NCBI RefSeq assembly: GCF_006636205.1
Contig: NZ_VIGB01000003.1
Location: forward strand, 496,001 to 560,000
Length of the DNA stretch: 64,000 nt
Direction: 5' to 3'
From: Kitasatospora acidiphila
Lineage (GTDB): Bacteria; Actinomycetota; Actinomycetes; Streptomycetales; Streptomycetaceae
The position numbers and the translations under genes were made by a program. Within the stretch, counting starts at the first letter, position 1. The number at the start of each line of letters is the position of its first letter. This document shows, one piece after another, positions 51,878 to 61,274 of this stretch. The notes below the pieces were generated by a model. That model searched no databases, was not told the origin of the DNA, and saw only the letters and a list, made by a program, of their open reading frames with translations.

Positions 51878-52687
51878 GTGACTGTGGTGACGACTGCGAA
51901 TGTGAACGGGATCCGGGCCGCGGCGAAGAAGGGCTTCCTCGAGTGGCTCGCCGCGACCTCGGCGGATGTGGTCTGCCTGCAGGAGGTGCGCGCGGAGGTC
52001 GCCCAGCTGCCGCCCGAGCTGCGGGACGCCGACGGCTGGCACACCCTCTGGGCGCCGGCCGCCGCCAAGGGCCGCGCCGGGGTGGCCGTGCTCTCCCGCA
52101 CCGCCCCGCAGCGCACCCAAATCGGTTTCGGCTCAACGGAGTTCGATGGCTCCGGTCGCTACGCGGAGATCGACCTGCCCGGCCTGACCATCGCCAGCCT
52201 CTACCTGCCCTCGGGCGAGGTGGACACCGAGCGGCAGACCGAGAAGGAACGCTTCATGGCCGAATTCCTGGTCCACCTCACCGAGTTGCGCACCAGGGCA
52301 GCCGCCGAGGGCCGCGAGGTCCTGGTCTGCGGCGACTGGAACATCGCCCACCAGCAGGCCGACCTGAAGAACTGGAAGGCCAACCAGAAGGCCTCCGGCT
52401 TCCTCCCCGAGGAGCGCGCCTGGCTCACCCGAGTCCTCGACGAGGCCGGCTACGTCGACGTGGTCCGCCGCCACCACCCCGACCAGGACGGCCCCTACAG
52501 CTGGTGGTCCTACCGCGGCCGGGCCTTCGACAACGACAGCGGCTGGAGGATTGATTATCTGATGGCCAGTCAGAAACTCGCGGACTCCTGCGTCAAGGCC
52601 CACGTCGAGCGGCCGGCCTCCCATGCCGAGCGATGGAGCGACCACGCACCGGTGACCGCCGTCTTCGACCTCGATCAACTCCTTTAG
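51878..52687 (+). CDS. xth: Exodeoxyribonuclease III
   Basis: A 269-residue member of the exonuclease III/AP endonuclease family (Mg-dependent DNA repair). It has TANVNGIRAAAKKGFLEWL with the metal Asn, LQEVRAE with the metal Glu, GDWNIAHQQADLKNWKANQK, and the C-terminal WRIDYLMASQ and SDHAPVTAVF with the catalytic Asp-His. GTG start. It is the last clearly core gene before the accessory region. Confidence 0.95.
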   Translation: MTVVTTANVNGIRAAAKKGFLEWLAATSADVVCLQEVRAEVAQLPPELRDADGWHTLWAPAAAKGRAGVAVLSRTAPQRTQIGFGSTEFDGSGRYAEIDLPGLTIASLYLPSGEVDTERQTEKERFMAEFLVHLTELRTRAAAEGREVLVCGDWNIAHQQADLKNWKANQKASGFLPEERAWLTRVLDEAGYVDVVRRHHPDQDGPYSWWSYRGRAFDNDSGWRIDYLMASQKLADSCVKAHVERPASHAERWSDHAPVTAVFDLDQLL

Positions 52688-53316
52688 CACTGAGAGAATT
52701 TCAGGTAACTGACTTTGGCTGCTGCGGTCGTCGCACGACCCGCCTGGAGCGACTGCCGCAGCCGCTACAGCCCCGCAGATTGGCTACACAGCGATCGCCA
52801 GGTTCCGCTAGGTTCTGAGCGTGCGTCAGTTGATCTTCCGGGAATTCCTCGGTTTGTAAAACCCTGGACCCACTGGCGGAAGGCGCCTTCGCAACACAGG
52901 CGCTGCAACCACCCCGGGCTTCACCCGCTTCGTGAACCACCTGACGGCTGCGGTCGCCGCCGGGTCGCCACGCCTCCTGGAGAACGCTGTCACCGCCTGG
53001 CCGACTCGACGAACCCCCGGCCGTCATCGATGATGTGCGGGGGGGGGTGGTGGAATCCGGCGGCGGAACCCCGGTGTGGGTAGCCGCCGCTCAGGAGATC
53101 TCGAACTCAAACGTGATCCCGCCGGCTGTCCGATCCCCGCGGTCCTCGTTCCGGCAACTATCGCTCCGTACGATCCGCTCTTTGCCAGGGTGTCGGCGTT
53201 CGCGGCGGCAGCAAATACTCCAGACTTCCGGCACCCCGCAGTGGCAGGCCAGCATGATGCTGATGGCCTGCCACCTGGACGCGAAGCGCGATCCGATGCG
53301 CTAACGCCGACCAGAC
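52688..53316. other. 629-base region without a supportable gene
   Basis: Six-frame readings give only short, irregular open frames with no family motif and mixed codon use. A run of nine G with one T (53038-53048) stands out. It may be a degraded boundary between the core genome and the downstream defence/mobile island. Confidence 0.6.
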
Positions 53317-54305
53317 TCAGCGGTCCGCGACGATGGAGCACGCCCGCTGGTAGAGCTCGTCGAAGGTGATGATCTCGACGTCCTGAATGGACGTCCGATA
53401 CAGCTCGAAGGAGCTGAGCTGCGCGGGGTTCACGGCGCCGTTTTGGATGAACTCCTGCAGGCTGCCGATCACCACGACTTGTCGGGGCCGAGTGGTAGAC
53501 AGCCCGACCTCGATCGGGGTGCCGTCGTCCTCGTAGATGCGATCGAGGAACTCGCGGGCGATGAGCTGCTGGGCCTTGTTGACGGTCTTCTGAACCTGGG
53601 CCACGCCCCCGCCCAACTCCTTCGATGCCTGGTAGACGCCCGATCGGTACGGGACTTTGGCGAGTAGCTCCGTCTCGTGAGTCTTGATCTCGCAGAAGAG
53701 CATGCTGCTGATCAGGCCCTTGGAACGCATGATGGCGTCGATGCGCTTTCCGGCCCCGCCGAAAATGCTTGCCCCTGTGGTGATGCGTTCCAGCTTGCCG
53801 TCGTCGATGGATTCGCAGGCGATGAGGTTGAGGCCGTAGCCGAAGATCCACTGGTTCTCTTCGAAGAAGACCTGCCACACCGCCTCCGGCCCGCGTGTCG
53901 TGGCCAGGCTCTCAGCCTGCTGGAAGTAACCCGGATCGGTAAGCAGTCGCTCGAACCTCTGGAGCTGTTCCTTGCGGTTGCTGATCAGCCGGATGTCCTC
54001 TTCCGTAAGGCCACCGCCGATCGCGGTCTTGACCGCACCGAGAACCGTCGTCCGGTCCTGACCGGTCAGCAGCTGGGCCAGTTGGGATTAGTCTCCGGCC
54101 ACCAGCTGAAGGGGGTCGGCGGGGGTGCTCAGGCCGGCGCACCCCTGGAGGAAGTTGATGACCTTCCAGAAGTTCTCGTGAACGTCGCCGGTGTCGACGA
54201 GCGCCTTGACGGCACGGGTAGCGCCGGTGTCGGGCACCATCTGAGAGGATGTTCTGTGGGGCTTTGCCGGATTTCAGCTTGAGTTGGTCTCCGAGGTGCC
54301 CGGTG
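53317..54305 (-). pseudogene. Shedu-type (DUF4263) anti-phage nuclease gene with in-frame stop and probable frameshift
   Basis: The C-terminal nuclease half is open (53317-53880 from a GTG; 187 residues): WQVFFEENQWIFGYGLNL, GKRIDAIMRSKG, MLFCEIKTHETELLAK (PD-(D/E)xK core), VAQVQKTVNKAQQL, then ELYRTSIQDVEIITFDELYQRA. Upstream the same frame continues with a normal-looking sequence (TDPGYFQQAESLATTRGPEAV) to a TAA at 54088-54090, where Gln (CAA) would fit. Beyond it, ALVDTGDVHENFWKVINFLQ reads on and a one-base shift near 54240 would extend it further. Shedu proteins nick DNA in response to phage; here the full-length product is interrupted. Confidence 0.65.
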
Positions 54306-54570
54306 TTGATCTGGCGAGGACGAATAGGCCGGGCTCGGGCTTGGTGAGGATGTGCGGTCAGCCAGGCACGTCGGGCACCGCCTTGGATGTTAGGAGCCAT
54401 CCGGTACGACGAGCCGGTCAAGCGACGGTCGCATCATCGGCAGGATAATTTCCGAGTGTATGCCGAGGACGCGGCCGTCATGCTCCGTGAGGTCCCCGCA
54501 GCCATTCAGTCTCACAGTCATCAGCGGCATAGCGTAGGTGCGTGAGTCGAACGGCTACCAGGTGCAAATG

Positions 54571-57500
54571 TCAGCGGCAGCCGGTCCGAAATGAGATCCC
54601 GGAGAAGTGCTGGGCCCACACCTCGGGTGTGAGCGCTCCCGAGGTCGTGGCGCAGATCCGGTCGATGGCGTGGGAGACGTCCAGGTCCCAGAGCTGCAGT
54701 GTCCCGCCGGCGCCGCTGGTGGCGATGGAGCGGCCGTCCGGGCTGAACGCCAGGCCGTCGTATCCTGTCCACGGCAGCGGCCGGCCGATCTGCTGCGGAT
54801 GGTGCGGGTCCGAGAGGTCCCACAGGCGCAGCGAGTTGTCCTCACTCACCGTCGCGAACATCGGGGTCTTCGCGGAGAAGGCCATCTCGTTGATGGCCCC
54901 GGCGTTCCAGGGCGCCAGCGAGGCCAGCTTGGCGGGATGGTGTGGATCCGCGATGCTCCAGAGCTGGATGCCCGCTTGCCTGTCGGTCGTGGCCAGCATT
55001 CCGCCGCCGGGGGCGATGACCACTGCGTCGTCCGAGCTCGAGTGGACCGCCCCGAGCGGGCCGAGGCGCGCTGGGTCTCGGGCGTCCCACAGCCCGATCC
55101 CGTTGTCGGAGGAGACCACCAGCAGGGGTCGCTGTGGCTCGAGCACCGTTTGGCCACCGGCGTTGGACAGGCTGTTGGTCGGGTATTCGCGAGGATTGCT
55201 GCGGTCGCTCACGTCCCAGGCAACCTTCTCCTGGACGTCCCAGAGCGTTCGTCCGTCGGCGGTGAAGGCCAGTTCGCCGACGAAGTCGCGCGTGTCGTTC
55301 ACCTCTGCGAGCGGGGTGGGTCGAGCTGGGTCGGTCAGGTCCCAGAGCCGCAGGTTGTGGTCCGGGTCGCTGGTGGCCAGAGTCCTGCCGTCCGGGCTGA
55401 CCGCCACGGTCTTGGCGGTTTTGTCGGACTGCCCGAGGATCGGATCGCCGACGGGCACGGCCCGGTTCGGTGCTGTGACCTGCCAGAGCCGGACCGGATC
55501 GCCGACCGCGCCGCCGTCGGCGTTGCTGGCGGTGGCGAGACCCTTGCCGTCGGATAGGTAGTCGATGACCTGGATGTTGCCGCCAGGCGTGGCCTGGGTG
55601 GGTGGCAGGTTCCAGAGCCAGACGCGGGAACTGAAGGTGGTGGCCAGGGTCGAACCGTCGGGCGAGAAGGTGAAGTCCGAGATGGTGCCGTTCTCCGTGC
55701 TCAACGGCAGGCCCAGGGGCTGCAGGTCGCCGATGTCCAGCCCCCCGTGCTCGGCGTGGTGCGTGGGGGTCTGATCGAGCCGCCACAGTTGGACCGACTT
55801 TCCGGCCTGGGCCGCGACCACTTGAGCGTCGGGACGCAGTGCGATGCTGTTCCCGTCGACCTGCTCCGGGAACACCCGCTCCGTCTGCAGAACCGGATGG
55901 CTGCGGTCGGTGATGTCCCAGGATCTGAGCGGGGTCTCGTAACCGGACTCCGACAGCGTGGTGTTCCCGGGCTGCTGGCCGCCGGTGGCGACGAGGTGGT
56001 GGCCGTCCGCACTGAACCGCGCATGGGCGGAATCGTCCCCGCCCAGGTCGAGCGGGTCCGGGAGCTGGGGTACGCCCTCGCCTGGGCCGGACACGTCAAG
56101 CAGCCGAAGGCCGCCCGGGAGAGTCTCGGCGTTGCCCGCCCCGAAGCCCCCGGAGGAGACGGCGAGGGTGCGGCCGTCCGGGCTCAACGCGAGTGCCTTG
56201 CCCAGCGCCGTCGCCCTGACTGCCGGGTGCGCCGGGTCGGCGAGGTCCCAGACGGTGGCGGATTCGTTGGTGGTCGTCGCGACGCTCTTCCCGTCCGCGG
56301 CGAAGGCCCCGCCCTCGAGCACGCCGCCGGTCAGCTCGGCACCGGTGGGCCGAGGGTGGGCCGGATCGGCCACATCCCACAGCACCGTGCCCCCCGCGTC
56401 GTTGGGGCCCTGCGTATTCTGCTCAAGAACGGAGAGCGCGAGGAACCGCCCGTCCGGACTGACCGCCAACCAGTTCGCGAAGGTGGGCACCGTCCCGGCC
56501 AAGCGCGGATGGGCCGGATCCGTGGTGTCCCACAGACTCACCGTCTTGTCTGTACCGATCGTCGCCATCCGGTGCCCGTCGCCGTCGAACGCCGGACCCT
56601 TCGCGGGGATCGGCAGCGCGGTGGCGAGCGGGCTGCTCTCGGTGGCCAGCAGATCGGTGTAGCGGTCTTGGCTGGGATTGATCCGATCAGACGCCAGATC
56701 CAGCTGCGCCGCCAGGGACGGGTCGGTGGCGCGGATCCGGTCGGCTTCGGTGGCGATCTGCCCGGCGATCGCGAGGTCCCGCTGGTGCTGGGCGGTGGCG
56801 CGCTGCTGGAAGGCGATCACGGCCGCGGTACTGGCGATCAGTGTCAGTACGGTCAGCCCGGCGATGACAGCACGTCGGACCCGGACCGCGCGGGCCGCCG
56901 CCTGCCGGACTGCGGCCGCCGCCAGCCTGGAGGCCTGCAGAAAGGCCGCGGCCGTCTCGCTTAACTCACCCGGGGTGTGCTGATCGGCCTGGTCGGCGCG
57001 CTCCAGCCTGCTGCCCCGGACCAGCAGGGCGCTGTCCCGCTGGGAGGCCTGCCAGGACCGGGCGGTAGCCTCCAGCTCCTGGCGGACCAGCAACTCACCG
57101 CGGCTGGCGTTGACCCAGTCCCGCAGCCGCTGCCAGGCCCGGATCATGGCCTCGTGGGCGAGCTGGACAGTGCCGGTGCCGTCCTCGTTGCGGTCCCAGG
57201 TGAGCAGTCGAGCGTCATGGAACACCGCGAGCACCTGCTCCACCACGGCGGGGCGCAGGCCGATTCCGAGCTCGGCGGGTGTCACGCGCTGCCGGGTGTC
57301 CTCGGCGTCGTCGGCGATCCTGACCAGCCGCGGGAAGAGTCGCTCGGCGGCCTCCCGGCCCAGCCCGTCCAGACGCGCGAAGCAGTTCTCGGCGGTCTGG
57401 TTCAGCGCGTTCTGGATCCCACCGGTCTGCTGGTAGCCAGCGACGGTGAGCGCCCGTCCCTCGCGCTGGCTCCAGGTGTTGGCCAGGGCGTGGGAGAGCA

Positions 57501-58446
57501 AAGGGAGTTGGCCGGCGGCAGACCACGGCCCCGATGTGGTGCTACTGCTCGCCCCGGTCAGCACGCCCATGTCGAGCAGCAGCATCTTCACCAGCTCGGG
57601 CTCGACCAGGTGGTCGACACTGGCGGCCGGCTTAATGATGGCCTCCTCGAGCTGCTCCCGGTCCATCGGACCGACCGGCACCTGGTTCCGCTGCAACGCG
57701 TCCTTCAGCACGGGGTATTCGAGGCAGTGACCGTAGAAGTCGGCACGCAGCCCGAAGACCAGCCGGGCCACCGGACCGTCGGTCGCGAGCCGGCTGACGG
57801 CCTCGACGAACCGGTGCCGCTCGGCAGCATCCTCGCAGAGCGTGAAGACCTCCTCGAGCTGATCGATAATCAGAATGATCTGATCGGAGTGTTCTTGGCC
57901 GATCTCCCGCCACGCCTCGGCGAGCCGGCTGGGGTCGCCGGCCAGCAGCACGCCGATCCGGGCGGCCTGCTGCGGGTTCCGTCCGAGCTTCTCGGCCAGT
58001 TCGGTGAGCGGATGCCGCCCCGGAGCCATCACGATCTGCCGCCAGTGCCTCGACGTCGGCACGTTCACCCGGCCTTCGGACAGCTCGTGCAGCAGCCCGG
58101 CCATCAGCAGCGACGACTTCCCCGACCCGGACGGTCCCACCACCATCAGCGGCACCCCGGGCTTCTCGCTCAGCCGGCTCGACAGGTCCTGGACCAGCTT
58201 GCCGCGCCCGGCGAACTGCCCAGCCCGATCCTTGCCGAATGGCCGCAGACCGGGGTACGGGGAGGGGGTGTCGCGGCTGCTCGGCCCCTTGAGTGCGCGC
58301 TGCGATTCGGCGAAGTTGTAGTTGTGGTAGTCCCCGGCAACCTGGGTGATTGAGCTGTTCCCGTGCGCGACCGCCGACTGCTCGACATGGTGCGGCCGGT
58401 GGTCACTGCTCTCCCCTTTCGAAGGCTCCTCAGCTGGCGGCGTCAC
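54571..58446 (-). CDS. STAND NTPase (nSTAND1) with N-terminal amyloid-like motif, transmembrane segment and WD40 array
   Basis: A 1291-residue protein. Residues 29-45 (HGNSSITQVAGDYHNYN) are a short polar motif, then PYPGLRPFG, the typical nSTAND1 leader. The NTPase has Walker A GPSGSGKSS (104-112), Walker B IILIIDQLEEVF (190-201) and R-sensor-like GLRADFYGHC. A transmembrane segment (about 525-545, AVIAGLTVLTLIASTAAVIAF) precedes a C-terminal region (about 610-1265) of 14 WD40-like blades, each ending with a (V/L)xLWDxxDPxHP-like strand, i.e. probably two seven-bladed propellers as sensor. GTG start overlaps the preceding small gene by 17 bases, so the two are coupled. Confidence 0.9.
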   Translation of the reverse strand: MTPPAEEPSKGESSDHRPHHVEQSAVAHGNSSITQVAGDYHNYNFAESQRALKGPSSRDTPSPYPGLRPFGKDRAGQFAGRGKLVQDLSSRLSEKPGVPLMVVGPSGSGKSSLLMAGLLHELSEGRVNVPTSRHWRQIVMAPGRHPLTELAEKLGRNPQQAARIGVLLAGDPSRLAEAWREIGQEHSDQIILIIDQLEEVFTLCEDAAERHRFVEAVSRLATDGPVARLVFGLRADFYGHCLEYPVLKDALQRNQVPVGPMDREQLEEAIIKPAASVDHLVEPELVKMLLLDMGVLTGASSSTTSGPWSAAGQLPLLSHALANTWSQREGRALTVAGYQQTGGIQNALNQTAENCFARLDGLGREAAERLFPRLVRIADDAEDTRQRVTPAELGIGLRPAVVEQVLAVFHDARLLTWDRNEDGTGTVQLAHEAMIRAWQRLRDWVNASRGELLVRQELEATARSWQASQRDSALLVRGSRLERADQADQHTPGELSETAAAFLQASRLAAAAVRQAAARAVRVRRAVIAGLTVLTLIASTAAVIAFQQRATAQHQRDLAIAGQIATEADRIRATDPSLAAQLDLASDRINPSQDRYTDLLATESSPLATALPIPAKGPAFDGDGHRMATIGTDKTVSLWDTTDPAHPRLAGTVPTFANWLAVSPDGRFLALSVLEQNTQGPNDAGGTVLWDVADPAHPRPTGAELTGGVLEGGAFAADGKSVATTTNESATVWDLADPAHPAVRATALGKALALSPDGRTLAVSSGGFGAGNAETLPGGLRLLDVSGPGEGVPQLPDPLDLGGDDSAHARFSADGHHLVATGGQQPGNTTLSESGYETPLRSWDITDRSHPVLQTERVFPEQVDGNSIALRPDAQVVAAQAGKSVQLWRLDQTPTHHAEHGGLDIGDLQPLGLPLSTENGTISDFTFSPDGSTLATTFSSRVWLWNLPPTQATPGGNIQVIDYLSDGKGLATASNADGGAVGDPVRLWQVTAPNRAVPVGDPILGQSDKTAKTVAVSPDGRTLATSDPDHNLRLWDLTDPARPTPLAEVNDTRDFVGELAFTADGRTLWDVQEKVAWDVSDRSNPREYPTNSLSNAGGQTVLEPQRPLLVVSSDNGIGLWDARDPARLGPLGAVHSSSDDAVVIAPGGGMLATTDRQAGIQLWSIADPHHPAKLASLAPWNAGAINEMAFSAKTPMFATVSEDNSLRLWDLSDPHHPQQIGRPLPWTGYDGLAFSPDGRSIATSGAGGTLQLWDLDVSHAIDRICATTSGALTPEVWAQHFSGISFRTGCR

Positions 58447-58876
58447 GGCTCGACCACTTCACGTTCCCGGCCGCCTGGACGATAGTGCTGTGGTCCGACG
58501 CCTCCGCCCGCTGGATCACCGTGGTGTGCGATGCCGAGGGTCGGGGCTCGTTGAGCAATGGTCGCCACTCCTCGTCCAGGATCCGCTGGAGTTCAGGGAC
58601 CAGGGACGGATACCGGTTGAGCAGCCGGCGCAGCTTGCGCTGCCAGTCGTCGGCCAGAACCGTTTCGAGCCGCTCGTCCCCTGCCTCCCGCGCGGCGAGC
58701 AACTCGGCGCGCACGTCCGACAACTCCTCGGCCACCGCAGCCTCCTGAGTCGGATGCACGCAATGCCAGAGCGCTACGGCGGAGTCCTTTACCTGGTGCC
58801 ACGCATCAGTCGCCATGGCGTTCACCAGCGTCGTTCCGGCTGCACTGATCAGCCCGTCTACGGCAAGCGGGTCCAT
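58430..58876 (-). CDS. Small helical effector/adaptor with C-terminal amyloid-like motif (Bell-like candidate)
   Basis: A 148-residue protein, ATG 58876 with GGAGGAG upstream. The N-terminus (MDPLAVDGLISAAGTTLVNAMATDAW) is amphipathic-hydrophobic, followed by two long helices (about 45-108; AVAEELSDVRAELLAAREAG). Residues 117-142 (HTTVIQRAEASDHSTIVQAAGNVKW) hold two tandem copies of an (S/T)(T)(V/I)xQ(A)A core. This matches the motif at the N-terminus of the STAND protein encoded immediately downstream, whose start overlaps this gene. The arrangement fits bacterial amyloid-signalling effectors of Bell-domain type, which act at the membrane; this is inference. Confidence 0.75.
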   Translation of the reverse strand: MDPLAVDGLISAAGTTLVNAMATDAWHQVKDSAVALWHCVHPTQEAAVAEELSDVRAELLAAREAGDERLETVLADDWQRKLRRLLNRYPSLVPELQRILDEEWRPLLNEPRPSASHTTVIQRAEASDHSTIVQAAGNVKWSSRDAAS

Positions 58877-59127
58877 GCAACTCCTCCACAACACAGTGGC
58901 GTTGGGCATATGTGCTAACGCTAGTGGATGCACAGTGTTTATGCTGCGACCTGATCGGGGCGGCGTCGCAACCAAGCTGATGCCAACGGGAAGTGGGGAG
59001 CCATACCCGACGGTGTTGCCAGCATCGAGGCGGGCCGCGAACAACAGCAACCGGCCCTCGCCCCGGGCTCACGCTGATAGGCCCTGCGCTCGCCCATGTC
59101 TACAGCAATCCGCATCTCCACTGGACG

Positions 59128-60342
59128 TCACCCCCCTGGGCTGGCAGCCGACTTCGAAACAATGGACAAACCGCTCAGACCCTCACAGAACTCCCTCTGA
59201 GAGACGGGGGTGTCCCCCGCCTTCTTCTTGTCCTTCTTCCAGAGCTTGACCCTCGGCGTGTAGCTGTCACCCTTCTTGATGATGGTGACACTGAGCAGGG
59301 TCGCCACCTGGGGCCGGTCGTCGAGGACGAAGTCGGTGATCCTCCGACCTGTGCGCGTGTCGTACAGGTGCCGGAGCCCGTCGCTGTCTTGCGAACCCCG
59401 GATCCTCAGGCTGGCGAAGTCCCCTCGGGTGACATCGAACTCGGTGGTGAGATTGAGGAGGCGAAAGCCGCGAACGATGGGGGCGGCAGGTGCGATGCCC
59501 TGGCTCCGCCAGTCCGGTGCGATGTTGGGCATGGGCCGGGGATCGCCTTCAACCACGAAGCGCTGGACGTCGATGCGCCCGAGCTGGCCGAGCACGGTCT
59601 CCAGCGTCCGCCAGACCAATTCCTTCGTCTCTTCGGTGACGGTGTGCAGGAGCTCGCGCTCCACCGTCAGGACCGCCTCGTACGTGGCCTCCGTCCAGCC
59701 GTCACCCGGCATGGGATGGAAAAAGCCGCCGTCGCGGCGCAGGGTCAGAACCGCGGTGCGCAGCAGATCGCGTGCGCTCTCCTCGCCGGCGCAGTCGAGG
59801 AGGCTGTAGGTCTGGCCCAGGACCAGGTCGAGCTTGCCCGTGTCCTCATCGCCCAGCGGCAACGGGACCAACGGGCCTGTCGGCGCGACGCGGACCGGGG
59901 TGTACAGCGGGCGGCCGGAAACGAACTCGTAGGAGCGCAAGCCCCATCCGTCCGGTGCCAGAAGCCGGTTCAGCTCCTTGACGTGCCCGGTCGCCTCCTC
60001 GACATCGGCCACCACCTCGGGATGGACCACCCGTGCCAGAAAGGCGAGCAACACCTCATCCGCTCCGTGGGAGAGCCCCAGCCTGAGATCCTCGAAGATC
60101 CAGTCGTCGGGAAGGTCGAAGTTGTTGAACCGGTGCTGCTGGATATCGGCGCGGACAGTCGGGAGCTGGCTGTTCTCTGACGGCGGCCGGTCGAGGTCGT
60201 AGAGGTCCTCAAGAAACGTGACTTCGTCCAGCTTTCCCCACCAGGGACTCGACAGCCCGCGCAGATACTTGAAGATGTCTTGCCGCGTCACCGCCGTGAT
60301 CTCGGGTCGTGCATGTGCCGGGGCGGGGTCACTGGACGTCAT
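59128..60342 (-). CDS. AbiJ-N-terminus-like protein, probable abortive-infection component
   Basis: A 404-residue protein. The N-terminal ~170 residues (RQDIFKYLRGLSSPWWGKLDEVTFLEDLYDL, DIQQHRFNNFDLPDDWIFED, LLAFLARVVHPEVVAD, LNRLLAPDGWGLRSYEFVSGRPLY) follow the AbiJ-NTD3/4/5 pattern found in bacterial conflict proteins. The C-terminal 230 residues do not match a family I recognise; they end in a Lys-rich KLWKKDKKKAGD. It lies immediately upstream of the small/STAND pair on the same strand (251-base gap) and was probably acquired with it. The ATG at 60342 has GGAGG only one base before it, so the start is uncertain. Confidence 0.6.
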   Translation of the reverse strand: MTSSDPAPAHARPEITAVTRQDIFKYLRGLSSPWWGKLDEVTFLEDLYDLDRPPSENSQLPTVRADIQQHRFNNFDLPDDWIFEDLRLGLSHGADEVLLAFLARVVHPEVVADVEEATGHVKELNRLLAPDGWGLRSYEFVSGRPLYTPVRVAPTGPLVPLPLGDEDTGKLDLVLGQTYSLLDCAGEESARDLLRTAVLTLRRDGGFFHPMPGDGWTEATYEAVLTVERELLHTVTEETKELVWRTLETVLGQLGRIDVQRFVVEGDPRPMPNIAPDWRSQGIAPAAPIVRGFRLLNLTTEFDVTRGDFASLRIRGSQDSDGLRHLYDTRTGRRITDFVLDDRPQVATLLSVTIIKKGDSYTPRVKLWKKDKKKAGDTPVSQREFCEGLSGLSIVSKSAASPGG

Positions 60343-60764
60343 GCCTCCATGATGGACGGCCGGTATGCCAGGAGGCGGGCTATCGGGAGATTCCGATTCG
60401 CGCGGGCGTCAAGGAGTCTGGCTGGCTGCGAGAACGTCGCAGCATTTCCAGGCGAGGCCGGGGTGCCGGCAAAGGTCTGCCCGTCCTCAACGTCCCTCCA
60501 TGCACACGGCGTTGTGGGAGAGGGCATCTCCCACAACAATGTGCCGTGCGCCCACGGACTGAGGTCAGCCTGTGCTTGCGAAAGCGACCGCGTTCGAGGC
60601 CCACCCATCCCACGACCCGCTCGGGCCGACGATGATCCAGGGCAGCCGGCCTACACCGAGCTCCCGGCGCTCTCCAGTTGCCCTGCGCGTACTTCGAGTT
60701 CGGCAGGTAGGACTTCTCAATTCCCCTTGTCAACGCGCCGGGCGCCGCTGATTAGGCTTCGACC
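60343..60764. other. 422-base intergenic region with a perfect hairpin
   Basis: No gene supported. GTTGTGGGAGA (60511-60521) pairs perfectly with TCTCCCACAAC (60527-60537) around loop GGGCA. It lies 169 bases upstream of the AbiJ-like start and has no T tail. It may be a regulatory RNA element, operator or terminator of lost DNA. Confidence 0.5.
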
Positions 60765-61274
60765 ATGTCGAGTCAACACCGGGCGGCAGGTTCCGCTGAC
60801 GACCAGCTGTCGATCACCGAGGCCCTGATCGACTTGCCATTCCCCCTTCAAGAGGAGAGCTCGCTGAGGGAAGGCGGTTGGAGCGGGCCTGGCTTTCACC
60901 TGGCCGTCCTCCGGGAGAGCCAGGACTTCTGGGACGATCGGAGCGAAGAGATCACCGAGGCGGCCGAGCAAGAACTGGAGTCCGATCTCGCCGTACTGGC
61001 TGCGACTTTGACCGGCCGCTGGGGCAATCCGACGTTGGTGGACCTGTGGCCGTATCTCGGGCTCGACCATCCCGACCCCGACTACGCGGCGCCCGAGCCG
61101 CTCTCCTTCCTGAGCATGGTCGCCGGCAGCATGTGGGTATGGCGGTTGCCGGCCGCCGACCGTTGGCTCGCGTTGACCATCGGCCAGGCTGATCCGGAGT
61201 TTCCGTTTCAACTGCTTGCTGCCGTAGGTGAGGCGGCCTCGCTCCGCGACGACGCCGGTGGTCATGGCGGGTGA
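60765..61274 (+). CDS. Hypothetical acidic protein
   Basis: A 169-residue acidic protein with no signal peptide. Sequence such as FWDDRSEEITEAAEQELESDLAVLAATLTGRWG and FLSMVAGSMWVWRLPAADRWLALTIGQADPEFPFQL suggests a compact alpha/beta domain of the kind seen in streptomycete immunity or DUF proteins. I do not recognise a family. It faces away from the AbiJ-like gene. Confidence 0.65.
   Translation: MSSQHRAAGSADDQLSITEALIDLPFPLQEESSLREGGWSGPGFHLAVLRESQDFWDDRSEEITEAAEQELESDLAVLAATLTGRWGNPTLVDLWPYLGLDHPDPDYAAPEPLSFLSMVAGSMWVWRLPAADRWLALTIGQADPEFPFQLLAAVGEAASLRDDAGGHGG

Noticed and set aside
52688..53316. Possible attachment site or tRNA remnant after xth
   Set aside because: No tRNA T-arm or anticodon-arm pattern was found in the gap.
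53912..54421. 169-residue minus-strand frame upstream of the Shedu-like nuclease
   Set aside because: Most of it is an alternative frame of the Shedu gene; only the part near 54243-54300 may be real N-terminal sequence before a frameshift.
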